A stretch of 64,000 nucleotides of DNA, from NCBI GenBank assembly GCA_902764825.1, contig CACWXL010000001.1:434001-498000 (forward strand), given 5' to 3'. This stretch comes from Oscillospiraceae bacterium. Its GTDB lineage: Bacteria > Bacillota > Clostridia > Saccharofermentanales > Saccharofermentanaceae. This document shows positions 18,108 through 26,258 of this stretch, piece after piece. Position 1 is the first letter of the stretch, and each line of letters starts with the position of its first letter. The notes under the pieces were generated by a model. That model was given only the letters and a program-made list of their open reading frames with translations, was not told the origin of the DNA and did no database searches. The position numbers and the translations under genes are program-made.

Positions 18108-18135
18108 ATTATAGCAAAGATACTCACGCTGACAA
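18108..18135 (-). promoter_or_regulatory. Sigma-A promoter immediately before the methionine gamma-lyase-like gene
   Basis: TTGTCA (18130-18135), a 16-base spacer and TATAAT (18108-18113) on the minus strand. The predicted start of transcription falls about two bases before the ATG at 18099. Confidence 0.6.
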
Positions 18136-18150
18136 AATAAAATACTTGTA

Positions 18151-18168
18151 ATATCACGCGCGTAATAT
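18151..18168. promoter_or_regulatory. Palindromic operator candidate
   Basis: ATATCACGCGCGTAATAT is an 18-base dyad with one mismatched pair, 15 bases upstream of the -35 box for the gene at 16825-18099. The 15-mer GTAATATCACGCGCG that spans it (18148-18162) recurs exactly, in inverse orientation, at 47348-47362 upstream of another minus-strand gene. The position suits an activator or a repressor site; the regulator is unknown. Confidence 0.35.
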
Positions 18169-18205
18169 ATGAAAAATGTAGATTGCTGTAATTTTGCCTA
18201 ATTGC

Positions 18206-19171
18206 TTAGCCGTAAAAAGCGAGCTTGATGGCGCCCGGCACGCACTCGAAGGTGACTTTGTGGCCTGAGAAGTCCTCGCCGTCATAGTTGCCGTTCAGAT
18301 CCCTGGCGCCTGTGGCCGTAACGGTAAGAGAAGCCGTAGTGAAATTATCGATCTCCTTATAGCCGTCATGCGTGCCCTTCTTGTATTTCGTGATCAGATA
18401 AAGAGATCTCATAAGGCTTACCGCATCGATGGCGCAGCAGTTCATCAGTCCGTCGTCTAAAACCGCCTTCGGAGCCGGACAGAAGCCGTCGCCGTAGTAG
18501 GACGCGTTGCATACCGAGATGAGCGTATACCTGGATTTCTCAGATTCGTCAGGCTTGCCGTCTGATCTTTTCGCATTGAACTTAAAATCAAAATGCCTGT
18601 TGCCGAAGATACATCCCAAAGCAGATGTCGAGTAGGCGGTGCTCCTTATAAGACTAGAGTTCGGATGAGCTAAGACCTTGCCCTTTGCCCTGAGCTGGAC
18701 TTCAGTATCAAGTCCTATAGACGCAACGTTGATGCACCAGGCGGAATTGGCGTCGATCTTCTTATCGTTCCTGTCATAGGATGTGACCTTAATGAGGTCG
18801 ATATCCTTTATCTTGTAATTGTTCCTGAATACATCCCCGATACAGACCTCACAATTGCTCCTGTGATCCTCATTCATCACGGACCTCGTGAAATCATTGC
18901 CTGTGCCAAGAGGGATTACCGCAAGGGGCGTGGAAGACTCTGCCAGAGCATTTGCGACTTCATGGATAGTACCGTCACCGCCGCATGCGATAACGAGGAG
19001 ATCGTCTTCTTCAGCAGCCTTGGATGCCACCTCTGCCGCATGTCCCGCAAACTCAGTATAGACCACGCGGGTCTCACTCTCTTTGCCTGCGGAATAATCG
19101 AAATAAGCTGACTTAAACCTTGCAAGGGCTTTGGATTCAGCTCTGCTGTTAACGATAAATAGCTTCTTCAT
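18206..19171 (-). CDS. Diacylglycerol/lipid kinase family protein
   Basis: 321 residues, the usual length for DagK/YegS proteins. The nucleotide-binding motif is IACGGDGTIHEVANAL (GGDGT at 64-68), followed by AVIPLGTGNDFTRSV, and a C-terminal beta-sandwich includes a conserved NCCAIDAV strand. Family members phosphorylate diacylglycerol or related lipids at the inner face of the membrane, recycling the diacylglycerol made during lipoteichoic-acid synthesis. The start is 12 bases after the acyl carrier protein stop, so regulator, carrier protein and lipid kinase form one probable lipid operon. Confidence 0.9.
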   Translation of the reverse strand: MKKLFIVNSRAESKALARFKSAYFDYSAGKESETRVVYTEFAGHAAEVASKAAEEDDLLVIACGGDGTIHEVANALAESSTPLAVIPLGTGNDFTRSVMNEDHRSNCEVCIGDVFRNNYKIKDIDLIKVTSYDRNDKKIDANSAWCINVASIGLDTEVQLRAKGKVLAHPNSSLIRSTAYSTSALGCIFGNRHFDFKFNAKRSDGKPDESEKSRYTLISVCNASYYGDGFCPAPKAVLDDGLMNCCAIDAVSLMRSLYLITKYKKGTHDGYKEIDNFTTASLTVTATGARDLNGNYDGEDFSGHKVTFECVPGAIKLAFYG

Positions 19172-19183
19172 CGGAAATGCCGT

Positions 19184-19447
19184 TTATGCCTTTTTGGTAA
19201 GCTTCATGACGATATCGATCATGTCATCTACAGTCTTGACCTGATCAAGAAGCTCATCGGGCAGACGGATGTTATATGTCTCTTCGACATCAATAACAAA
19301 TTCATAGAGCTGAAGCGAATCGAAGGGCAGATCAGTATTGAAAGCCAGATCGGACGTTATCTCTTCAGGAGATATCTCAAGAGTCTCTGCCATGATTCTA
19401 ATTACGTCTTCTTTAACTTTCGTTCTAAGGTTATCAGAATCAGCCAT
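19184..19447 (-). CDS. Acyl carrier protein
   Basis: 87 residues. The four-helix carrier fold has the phosphopantetheine attachment serine in LPFDSLQLYEFVIDVEE (S44). The usual DSLD/DSLE motif is DSLQ here. An upstream in-frame ATG exists at 19480, but AAGGAGAAG lies just before ATG 19447, and this start follows the regulator's TAA by one base (TAATATG), so the two are translationally coupled. It carries acyl intermediates for fatty-acid or another acyl pathway. No fatty-acid synthase genes are in the window, so it could be a second, specialised carrier. Confidence 0.9.
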   Translation of the reverse strand: MADSDNLRTKVKEDVIRIMAETLEISPEEITSDLAFNTDLPFDSLQLYEFVIDVEETYNIRLPDELLDQVKTVDDMIDIVMKLTKKA

Positions 19448-19448
19448 A

Positions 19449-19964
19449 TTACTTCTTCTCCTTATTGGTGTCTGTAGCAACCTGTCTTGCGGTCGCTCTT
19501 ACATTCTCACTGCTGTCGTAACGCTTGAGCTGCTGCTCAACGTATCTGTCAACTTCATCAACGAGATCTAACAGATGCTTTCTGTCTTTTTCGTCGTAAC
19601 CTGCAAGGATATGCTTAGCCAAAACTCTGTGGAACTTGCTGTTCATTCTGCATGCAAGCTTTCCGTTATGCGTAAGGCTGATCCTTACGATCCTCTTATC
19701 GCGCTTATCACGTTCCCTGTGGACATAACCCTTCTTGACGAGCCTGTCTATGGCTACAGTCAGAGTACCCGTCGTAATGCCGAGATCTTCTGCGGTATTC
19801 GTCATCGTACGGGCTTCATAAGGTCCGATAGCGGTAAGGGTATGCATTTCAGCGATAGACAGGTCCTTGAAATAACCTGCCTGAAGAGATTTCTCTTCGG
19901 TCAAGACAACGTTCTCAAAGATCCTGACCAAGGCCTCTGACATGTGTTCTTCTTCGTTAGGCAC
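19449..19964 (-). CDS. FabT-like MarR family transcriptional regulator
   Basis: 171 residues, winged helix-turn-helix of the MarR family. The N-terminal helix and core (LVRIFENVVLTEEKSL, DLSIAEMHTLTAIG, TTGTLTVAIDRLVKKGYVHR, DKRDKRIVRISLT) closely follow FabT, the repressor of fatty-acid synthesis genes in Firmicutes. FabT usually precedes fabH and acpP; here an acyl carrier gene follows directly, supporting the assignment. The start is GTG at 19964 with GAGGAG nine bases upstream. An ATG seven codons later is possible but has no ribosome site. An AT-rich dyad in its leader resembles the FabT operator, suggesting autoregulation. Confidence 0.85.
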   Translation of the reverse strand: MPNEEEHMSEALVRIFENVVLTEEKSLQAGYFKDLSIAEMHTLTAIGPYEARTMTNTAEDLGITTGTLTVAIDRLVKKGYVHRERDKRDKRIVRISLTHNGKLACRMNSKFHRVLAKHILAGYDEKDRKHLLDLVDEVDRYVEQQLKRYDSSENVRATARQVATDTNKEKK

Positions 19965-19981
19965 GTCCGATATCTCCTCAG

Positions 19982-19999
19982 AAATTGATTTACAAATTT
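19982..19999 (-). promoter_or_regulatory. Candidate FabT-like operator
   Basis: On the minus strand AAATTTGTAAATCAATTT lies between a possible -35/-10 region (TTGATA ... TAAAAT) and the ribosome site of the MarR gene. It matches the published FabT consensus core TTTGATTATCAAATT at 11 of 15 bases. The comparison is from memory. Confidence 0.35.
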
Positions 20000-20020
20000 A
20001 TTTTATCATAAAAATTCTTA

Positions 20021-20989
20021 TCAAGCGGGTTCTTTACGCGCTTTATTATCGCCGTTTACGAGTATTACGGTGAATACAAGAACGAAGAGTGACAAGCCTC
20101 CTAAAATAAGAGTTCCGCCTTGGGGAAGATCGAGTTCACCGATAAGCTGGTCACCATATGTACCCATCAGGTTGAAGAGAATATGGGCTGCGACAGTGAT
20201 CTTTAATGAGCGGTACTTATATCTCAGGAATCCGAGGAAAAAGCCCAGGACTGAAGCATAGATTCCCTGTACGAGATTCATGTGCATGATACCGAAAAGA
20301 ATGCCTGAGATAAGGATGATGAAAAACGGCTTGATGTTGGACTTTTCGAGGAAACCGAAGCATACGCCTCTTAAACAAAGCTCCTCAAGGACAGGTCCGA
20401 GCAATATTCCGTAAAGAATAGTGATCAGCGGATTGTCCATCAGGCCGGATGCTTTCATGAGCTCCACATAGTTGTTCATCGTATCAGGGAATACCCAGAA
20501 TGCTATTACAAAAGCAGCATTTATAAGGAACTGCAGGCCGATAACGACACCGATAACGGCAAGTATCGATTTAACGCCGAAGACTTCCTTGATCCTGACC
20601 TTGGGATTCTTTTTGACAAATCCCAGATAATACCAGAGCCCGAATACGATAAGGCCGATCACCGCATAGAGAAGATAAGCATAGACAGCATATCTCGTGT
20701 TAAATATCTCAAGGAGTTCCTCGCCGACTGCAAAGGGATCACCCGAAGCTGTACCTGAATTCAGATCAAAGATCGCCTTGATCAAAAACGGAATCTGCGT
20801 TACCGACTGGATACCGATAAGCGCTGCAACAGGAACTATCGAAAGGAAGATAAAACCAACCCTTACCCTCTTCTTCGGCGTTGCGGCTGCAGGCTGTGCT
20901 TCCTGCGCCTGCTGTACAGTCTCTGCCGGCTGAACCTGCTGTGCTGTCTGTACCGGCTGCACCTGCTGATCAACATTGTTCTCTGACAT
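20021..20989 (-). CDS. CPBP family intramembrane metalloprotease
   Basis: 322 residues. A Gln/Pro/Ala-rich cytoplasmic N-terminus (1-40) precedes about seven or eight transmembrane helices. The CPBP/Abi motifs are present: EELCLRG (E202, E203, R207), FGIMHMN (H236) and a later HILFN. These form the zinc-dependent glutamate protease site inside the membrane. Family members process CAAX proteins in eukaryotes; in bacteria some protect against self-made bacteriocins, and many have no known substrate. It starts 16 bases after mutS2 and has a GGGAGGAAG ribosome site. No bacteriocin gene is adjacent. Confidence 0.9.
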   Translation of the reverse strand: MSENNVDQQVQPVQTAQQVQPAETVQQAQEAQPAAATPKKRVRVGFIFLSIVPVAALIGIQSVTQIPFLIKAIFDLNSGTASGDPFAVGEELLEIFNTRYAVYAYLLYAVIGLIVFGLWYYLGFVKKNPKVRIKEVFGVKSILAVIGVVIGLQFLINAAFVIAFWVFPDTMNNYVELMKASGLMDNPLITILYGILLGPVLEELCLRGVCFGFLEKSNIKPFFIILISGILFGIMHMNLVQGIYASVLGFFLGFLRYKYRSLKITVAAHILFNLMGTYGDQLIGELDLPQGGTLILGGLSLFVLVFTVILVNGDNKARKEPA

Positions 20990-21005
20990 GTTTCTTCCTC
21001 CCTTA

Positions 21006-23498
21006 TTATCTGAACTTGATTATTGTAACACCTGCGTCTCCCTCGCCCTGTTCGCCGGCGCGGAAAGACTCCACCCTGTCATCTTTTATCAGCATATCCT
21101 GCACGCAGGATCTTAATGCTCCTGTACCTTTGCCGTGTACAATCCTCGCTTCCCTGATACCCGCAAGAACGCAGTCTTCAAGATATTTAGCGAGCCTGGA
21201 CTCTGCTTCGGCTGTCGTCATACCGATCAGCATGAGTTCAGATCTTGTCGTGGATGCCGCATTGAACCTTACCTTGCCCATGTCATCACCGGAAGACATG
21301 GTCTTGATGACCTTGCCCTTCTGCGAGCCCTTGTTCTTACCCCTTAAGAATTCATCTCTCTGGGCCTTTGTGGGCATCATGAGCTGGCTCTTCTTAACGG
21401 CGATCTTCATGCTTCCGCAAAGGATATTTACGGTTCCGCTCTTAGAAAGGCTCGATTCAGCAACACCTGTCTGCCCCAGGGACGGGACATAGTAGCATTC
21501 GCCTTCGATGACTTCCTTTACGGGCTCGCCGCTTAACGCGACCGTATCAACGGCTTCATCGTCTTCTACTTCAAGATCCTGAACTCCTGCACGGAGCTTT
21601 CTTCTGATCTTATCGAGCTCTTTCTCGCGCTCGGCCCTGTCCATATCCTTGGATCTCTTCCTTAAGTCGCGGAGCTCTTCGCTTATCTCTCTTTCCTGCT
21701 CCTGCAAGAGCCTCTTCTGTTCGGCTCTCATGTCATTTAAGATCTTGGTCTTGGACTGCTTGAGCTTCGCATTCTCCTCTTCAAGGCGTGCCTTCTGAGC
21801 CTTAAGTTCGGCATTGAGCGCATCATTCTCCTTTGCAAGGTCTTCTGCTCTCTTGGCATCTTCCTCAGCCTTTGAGAGAAGCTCTTCATATCTGAGTTCG
21901 TCCGTGGACATCCTCGTCCTGGCATTTTCGAGTATATGCTTGGCAAGGCCTAACTTTCTCGAAATAACGAATGCATTGGAAGAACCCGGCCTGCCCGTTA
22001 TGAGCTTATATGTCGGTGCAAGTGTCTCCGTATCGAACTCGCAGGATGCGTTCATTACGCCTTCCGTGGTCTCCGCATAGCTCTTAAGTTCTCTGTAGTG
22101 CGTCGTTGACATTACAATGCAGTTCTTCTTGCGGAGTTCTTCGATTATCGATATGGCAAGCGCAGCGCCTTCCGTAGGATCCGTGCCTGAACCGAGCTCG
22201 TCCAAGAGCACCAGTGACTTTCCCCTGATGTTCTTTAAGATGAATACGATATTCGACATGTGCGACGAGAACGTCGATAAGCTCTCTTCAATGCTCTGTT
22301 CGTCACCGATATCAGCAAGCACCTTGTCGAAAACACAGACTTCTGACCCGTCGTCTGTCGGGATCGGGATTCCTGCCATCGTCATGAGAACAAGAAGTCC
22401 GCATGTCTTAAGCGATACCGTCTTACCGCCCGTATTAGGACCCGTGACGATAAGCGAATCGTAACTGTCTCCGACCTTGATATCGACGGGGACTACGCTT
22501 TCCTTAGGGATCAAAGGGTGTCTTGCGCCCTTAAGATCGATCCTGCCTTCGGTATTAAGCTTCGGGCAGAATGAATTATTCTCCACTCCGTATTCGGCCT
22601 TCGCGAAAATATAATCCAGGCGCGCTGCGATCTCCATGTTGTTCTCGAACAAAGGACTGATCGATACTACTTCATTGGTAAAGCTCTTTAAGATCCTCTG
22701 GATCTCTGCCTGCTCTGCAAAGGTAAGCTCTGCGATCTTGTTATTGGCTTCAACGACGCTCATAGGCTCGATGAAGAGCGTCTGGCCGGAAGATGAAGCA
22801 CCGTGCACGATGCCTTCGATCCTGCCGTTGAAATCTGCCTTAACAGGGATACAGTATCTTCCTTCACGGAGCGTTACGATACCCTCCTGGAGCATGTCTG
22901 CGTGATTTTGGATAACGCGGTCGAGCAAAGACCTGATTCCGCTTGCGATGTTCTTCCGCTCTCTTCTAATCGAAGACAGTTCCCTGCTCGCCTTATCCGA
23001 GACTTCGTCCTGGCCTAAGATCGATGTCTCGATCTTCTCCAAGAGCTTATCCGATGTCTCGAGCTTATCCGCATAAGCACAGACATCAGGCTCAGTCTCA
23101 TCCACCAAAGGAGATCCTGCAGATCTCGCCTTTGCTATGGCTCTTCTGATCTCGTCAGAAGCCTTCAGGAATGAAGCAGCCTCCAACAGCTGGCCGCACG
23201 TCAAGGTGCCGCCTGCCTTCGCATAAGTCAGGGCTTCCCTTAAGTCTCTCATGCCGCCTAAAGGAAGCATTCCGAATCTTAAGATATGGTCCATTGCCTG
23301 CCTTGAGCAGGACAGTTCCTTTGTCACGTGATCAATGTCGCATACAGGTGCCATGTCCCTGCAAAGCTCACGTCCGTAAGACGTCCTTGCTTTGGAAGTA
23401 ACGCTGTCCCTGATCTTGGTAAATTCAAGCGTATTCAAGACGCGCCCGCGGATCTTCTTCCGCTCAAGGCTCTCTTCAAAGCTTAAGAATTCATACAT
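21006..23498 (-). CDS. mutS2: MutS2 / RqcU endonuclease-ATPase
   Basis: 830 residues, a little longer than the usual 780-800. The MutS core has Walker A GPNTGGKTVSLKT (about 340), Walker B LVLLDELGSGTDPTEGAAL and the following STTHY. A long charged coiled coil spans about 515-640, and a C-terminal Smr nuclease domain (about 755-830) has LMLIGMTTAEAE and HGKGTGALR. MutS2 acts on collided or stalled ribosomes and has been linked to suppression of recombination; it is not a mismatch-repair MutS. The gene lies between pfkA (29-base gap) and the CPBP gene (16-base gap) in one operon. Confidence 0.95.
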   Translation of the reverse strand: MYEFLSFEESLERKKIRGRVLNTLEFTKIRDSVTSKARTSYGRELCRDMAPVCDIDHVTKELSCSRQAMDHILRFGMLPLGGMRDLREALTYAKAGGTLTCGQLLEAASFLKASDEIRRAIAKARSAGSPLVDETEPDVCAYADKLETSDKLLEKIETSILGQDEVSDKASRELSSIRRERKNIASGIRSLLDRVIQNHADMLQEGIVTLREGRYCIPVKADFNGRIEGIVHGASSSGQTLFIEPMSVVEANNKIAELTFAEQAEIQRILKSFTNEVVSISPLFENNMEIAARLDYIFAKAEYGVENNSFCPKLNTEGRIDLKGARHPLIPKESVVPVDIKVGDSYDSLIVTGPNTGGKTVSLKTCGLLVLMTMAGIPIPTDDGSEVCVFDKVLADIGDEQSIEESLSTFSSHMSNIVFILKNIRGKSLVLLDELGSGTDPTEGAALAISIIEELRKKNCIVMSTTHYRELKSYAETTEGVMNASCEFDTETLAPTYKLITGRPGSSNAFVISRKLGLAKHILENARTRMSTDELRYEELLSKAEEDAKRAEDLAKENDALNAELKAQKARLEEENAKLKQSKTKILNDMRAEQKRLLQEQEREISEELRDLRKRSKDMDRAEREKELDKIRRKLRAGVQDLEVEDDEAVDTVALSGEPVKEVIEGECYYVPSLGQTGVAESSLSKSGTVNILCGSMKIAVKKSQLMMPTKAQRDEFLRGKNKGSQKGKVIKTMSSGDDMGKVRFNAASTTRSELMLIGMTTAEAESRLAKYLEDCVLAGIREARIVHGKGTGALRSCVQDMLIKDDRVESFRAGEQGEGDAGVTIIKFR

Positions 23499-23527
23499 AG
23501 TCGGCTATCCCCTACTGACCTGTAAGA

Positions 23528-24583
23528 TCAACCAAGCCTCTTGATATTCTCGATGATGTCGGGAGTAATGGTCTTTGTCATAGCAAGACCTTCCTCGATA
23601 TCGACATCGGAGATCTCTCCGTGCTGCTGGACTACAAGTCTGTTAAATCTCTTCTCAACGAGGCAGTCGATGGCCTTGATGCCCATAAGGCTTGCCATTG
23701 TCCTGTCTCTTAATGTCGGCGAACCGCCTCTCTGGAGGTGTCCAAGGATCGTAGGACGTGCCTCGATGCCTGTAGCCTCTTCGATCTGCTTGGCGATCTC
23801 TTCAGCGTGGCCGACGCCTTCTGCAACGATAACGATATAGTGCTTCTTGCCGGTATTTCTGCCGTCAAGGATAACTCTCAATACGTCCTTATTGAAGTCA
23901 TAAGGAACTTCAGGAATGAGGATGCTCTCAGCACCCGTAGCGATACCTACGTTAAGTGCGATCCAGCCTGCATGTCTGCCCATTACTTCGATAACGCTGC
24001 AGCGCTCATGTGATGAAGCCGTATCTCTTAACTTGTCGATGCACTGCATTGCAGTATTCATCGCAGTATCGTAACCGATCGTATATTCTGTGGAAGCGAT
24101 GTCGTTGTCGATCGTACCGGGCATGCCTACAACAGGGATTCCGATCCTTGCGAGAGCTCTTGCGCCCTTATAGGAACCGTCACCTCCGATTACGATCAAG
24201 GCATCAAGATCGTAAGCTTCCATCATCTTGGCGCCCTTGAGAACGCCCTGATCAGTCATGAAAGACTGTGATCTTGCGGTCATGAGGAATGTGCCGCCGC
24301 GCTGGAGTGTCTCTGATACGCTCCTGCCGTCGAGCTGCTTGATCTCGCCCTTCCAGAGTCCGTGGTAGCCTCTGGTTACGCCATACATCTCAAATCCTGC
24401 ATTTATACCGGCTCTTACAACGGCTCTTATTGCCGCATTCATTCCCGGAGCATCACCGCCGCTCGTAAGCACGCCAACGCGCTTTACCGGCTCAACGGTG
24501 CTCTTGTCTACTTCGTCATAATTTAAAGCCTTAAGGCTGTTGATCTCGGGAAGGTTACTCTCGTCATAAAGAAGTCTGCCCAT
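23528..24583 (-). CDS. pfkA: ATP-dependent 6-phosphofructokinase
   Basis: 351 residues against about 320 for typical PfkA; the excess is a 34-residue N-terminal extension before RVGVLTSGGDAPGMNA (GGD at 42-44). Other PfkA signatures are VIGGDGSYKGA, GMPGTIDNDI with the catalytic Asp, VIEVMGRHAGWIAL, VAEGVGHAEEI and LGHLQRGGSPT. Gly, not Asp, in the GGDGS motif points to ATP rather than pyrophosphate as donor. It commits fructose-6-phosphate to glycolysis. GGAGG lies nine bases before the ATG, so the extension is probably real. The gene heads the pfkA-mutS2-CPBP operon. Confidence 0.95.
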   Translation of the reverse strand: MGRLLYDESNLPEINSLKALNYDEVDKSTVEPVKRVGVLTSGGDAPGMNAAIRAVVRAGINAGFEMYGVTRGYHGLWKGEIKQLDGRSVSETLQRGGTFLMTARSQSFMTDQGVLKGAKMMEAYDLDALIVIGGDGSYKGARALARIGIPVVGMPGTIDNDIASTEYTIGYDTAMNTAMQCIDKLRDTASSHERCSVIEVMGRHAGWIALNVGIATGAESILIPEVPYDFNKDVLRVILDGRNTGKKHYIVIVAEGVGHAEEIAKQIEEATGIEARPTILGHLQRGGSPTLRDRTMASLMGIKAIDCLVEKRFNRLVVQQHGEISDVDIEEGLAMTKTITPDIIENIKRLG

Positions 24584-24621
24584 ACAAATGCCTCCGAAAC
24601 ATCAAAAGATTTTCAGAGATT

Positions 24622-24627
24622 ATTATA
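24622..24627 (-). promoter_or_regulatory. Probable -10 element of pfkA
   Basis: A perfect TATAAT on the minus strand lies about 40 bases upstream of the pfkA start. No good -35 is visible at 16-18 bases (TTAGTC at 17). Confidence 0.4.
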
Positions 24628-24688
24628 CACTAAATAAGAAAAAGGACTAAACCGTTATGATACCAATTTCCTTCAGTAAACGAGAGGA

Positions 24689-25774
24689 CTATTTTTCAGT
24701 GTCTGAATTCTTGTGTTGCAAATAATATATATCTTTCTGTTTCTCAATCTCTGCACGCAATTCATCTTCGCTTGGCAAATAGAGCTTATATTTCGTGGCA
24801 AACAATTGCTCACTTCCATGCATTACCGAATAGCGCGCTATATCTTCATCAGTTTCAGAACACAATATGATTCCGAGAGTAGGATTATCTCCTTCTGATC
24901 TTTCCAATTCATCATACATGCGGATATACATATCCATCTGGCCAACATCTTGGTGAGTTACTTTACCATTCTTCAAATCAATTAGCACAAAACATTTTAA
25001 AATATAATTATAGAAGACAAGATCTATGTAATACTCTCGTTTATCAGTGCTAATTCGCTGCTGACGTGCAACAAAGGCATATCCCTTTCCTAATTCCATA
25101 ATAAACTTCTGCAAATTAGACAATATAGCTGTTTCTAGTTTTGTTTCAGTTAAGTCTGTATTAGAAGCCAAGCCCAGAAATTCTGCAATAAAAGGATTTT
25201 TCAAGTAATCATATTTTTCATTTTGATATTTAGCCGTACGACTCTTCATTTCGTGTTCAACAATCCTCTTATTCTGTGATGAAAGCAATCTATAATAATA
25301 TTGTGTCTCCACATTTCTTTGTAAAGTACGAACCGACCAATTCTGCTGTTTCGATTCTTGCTCATACCAAACACGAGCCTTGCTATCACCGACGCTCAAA
25401 AGGACTCTGTAATGTGACCACGAAAGCAAGTCTTGAGATTGTTGACACGCTGTGTCAACAATCTCGGGAAAGTAATTATAGAATTTCAGATATCTATAGA
25501 GATTCGTCTTATCAAAACCTCTGCCATACTGTTTTGATAAGACTTTTGAAAGATATTTAATGATCTCCAGTCCATATTCCGCTCTTCTTTCTCCCTTCAA
25601 TTCTTCTTCAGCTATTCGTTTTCCTATTAGCCAATTTCTTCTTACAAGAATAACATTTACGGATTGATAAGCGGTCGCGATACTTTCATCAATAATAGAG
25701 CACATATCTTTAAGGATATCCCCACTATTAATGTAACCGATTTCATTATTAGTCTTTTGCATATCAATAAACAC
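24689..25774 (-). CDS. YhcG/DUF1016-type PD-(D/E)XK nuclease
   Basis: 361 residues. The DUF1016 N-terminal domain (about 20-175) has the typical LLSWSHYRVLLSV and YEQESKQQNWSVRTLQRNV. The C-terminal PD-(D/E)xK nuclease domain (about 185-355) has D251 in EYYIDLVFYN and D266-L-K268 in VLIDLKNGK, then DVGQMDMY. Family members are found with restriction-modification and other defence loci; the exact role is not settled. The start is uncertain: GTG 25774 or ATG 25762, neither with a clear ribosome site. The gene is 5 bases from the preceding unknown gene and clearly more AT-rich than the surrounding chromosome, suggesting acquisition. Confidence 0.85.
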   Translation of the reverse strand: MFIDMQKTNNEIGYINSGDILKDMCSIIDESIATAYQSVNVILVRRNWLIGKRIAEEELKGERRAEYGLEIIKYLSKVLSKQYGRGFDKTNLYRYLKFYNYFPEIVDTACQQSQDLLSWSHYRVLLSVGDSKARVWYEQESKQQNWSVRTLQRNVETQYYYRLLSSQNKRIVEHEMKSRTAKYQNEKYDYLKNPFIAEFLGLASNTDLTETKLETAILSNLQKFIMELGKGYAFVARQQRISTDKREYYIDLVFYNYILKCFVLIDLKNGKVTHQDVGQMDMYIRMYDELERSEGDNPTLGIILCSETDEDIARYSVMHGSEQLFATKYKLYLPSEDELRAEIEKQKDIYYLQHKNSDTEK

Positions 25775-25779
25775 CGTGA

Positions 25780-26160
25780 TTATGGAACTCTAGATTTAAG
25801 GAAGCGTTCCTCGAGAATCGGCTTCGTCCTATACCACTCTTCAGTTCTAGCGTTGCCAACCTCATTCAGATCGAATTCACCTTCACTCTCAAATTCAGGA
25901 TCGCCAATCAATTTATAACCACGCTTCTCGAAAAAGTTTACTTTCAAGAATTGGTACCAGATTTCCGGTTCAAAAAACTTTCCTGGAAAAGAAACCAAAT
26001 TCAAATTCTTATCAAAAAACCAAGGATTGCTAAACACTTCGTCCTTACGGAAATCATCCGGACAGGAATACTCACTAAAGAACAGGTATTCCTTAATCAT
26101 ATCCGCTGTCGGTTCCGGTTCAATCTTCAATCTTCCTAACGCTACTGTCCAACATCCCAT
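25780..26160 (-). CDS. Unknown protein of the YhcG/XRE module
   Basis: 126 residues from ATG 26160, which has AAAGGAG eight bases upstream; a longer frame from 26241 runs across the promoter and is rejected. I do not recognise the family. It is acidic and aromatic-rich, soluble, with no signal peptide or membrane helix. Visible stretches are MGCWTVALGRLKIEP, a central FFxPEIWYQFLKVNFFEKRG and an Arg/Glu-rich end. It is divergent from the XRE regulator and co-directed with the nuclease 5 bases on, so all three are probably one functional unit. Its place between regulator and nuclease would suit an accessory, specificity or immunity-type protein, which is inference only. Confidence 0.7.
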   Translation of the reverse strand: MGCWTVALGRLKIEPEPTADMIKEYLFFSEYSCPDDFRKDEVFSNPWFFDKNLNLVSFPGKFFEPEIWYQFLKVNFFEKRGYKLIGDPEFESEGEFDLNEVGNARTEEWYRTKPILEERFLKSRVP

Positions 26161-26180
26161 AACGGATCTCCTTTCAAAAA

Positions 26181-26195
26181 TATACCATTGGTATA
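26181..26195. promoter_or_regulatory. XRE operator copy 1
   Basis: TATACCATTGGTATA: 6-base arms TATACC/GGTATA around a 3-base centre. It lies over the expected transcription start of the unknown/nuclease operon. Confidence 0.65.
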
Positions 26196-26196
26196 T

Positions 26197-26225
26197 TTGA
26201 TTATAATATATACCATTGGTATAAT
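26197..26225 (+). promoter_or_regulatory. Promoter of the XRE regulator
   Basis: TTGATT (26197-26202), a 17-base spacer and a perfect TATAAT (26220-26225), 33 bases before the ATG at 26259. Operator copy 2 covers the spacer and the edge of the -10. Confidence 0.7.
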
Positions 26226-26228
26226 CAA
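26200..26228 (-). promoter_or_regulatory. Promoter of the unknown/YhcG operon
   Basis: TTGATT (26223-26228), a 17-base spacer and TATAAT (26200-26205) on the minus strand. Identical hexamers and spacing to the opposing promoter; each -35 overlaps the other's -10, so the two cannot be occupied at once. Confidence 0.7.
26209..26223. promoter_or_regulatory. XRE operator copy 2
   Basis: Same 15-mer as copy 1, 28 bases away centre to centre. It sits inside the spacers of both divergent promoters, so one bound repressor would close both. Confidence 0.65.
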
Positions 26229-26258
26229 TATATTTAAACATAATTTAAGGAGAATCTG

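Noticed and set aside
21006..23498. Mismatch-repair MutS
   Set aside because: The Smr domain and lack of the MutS N-terminal mismatch-recognition domain mark MutS2.
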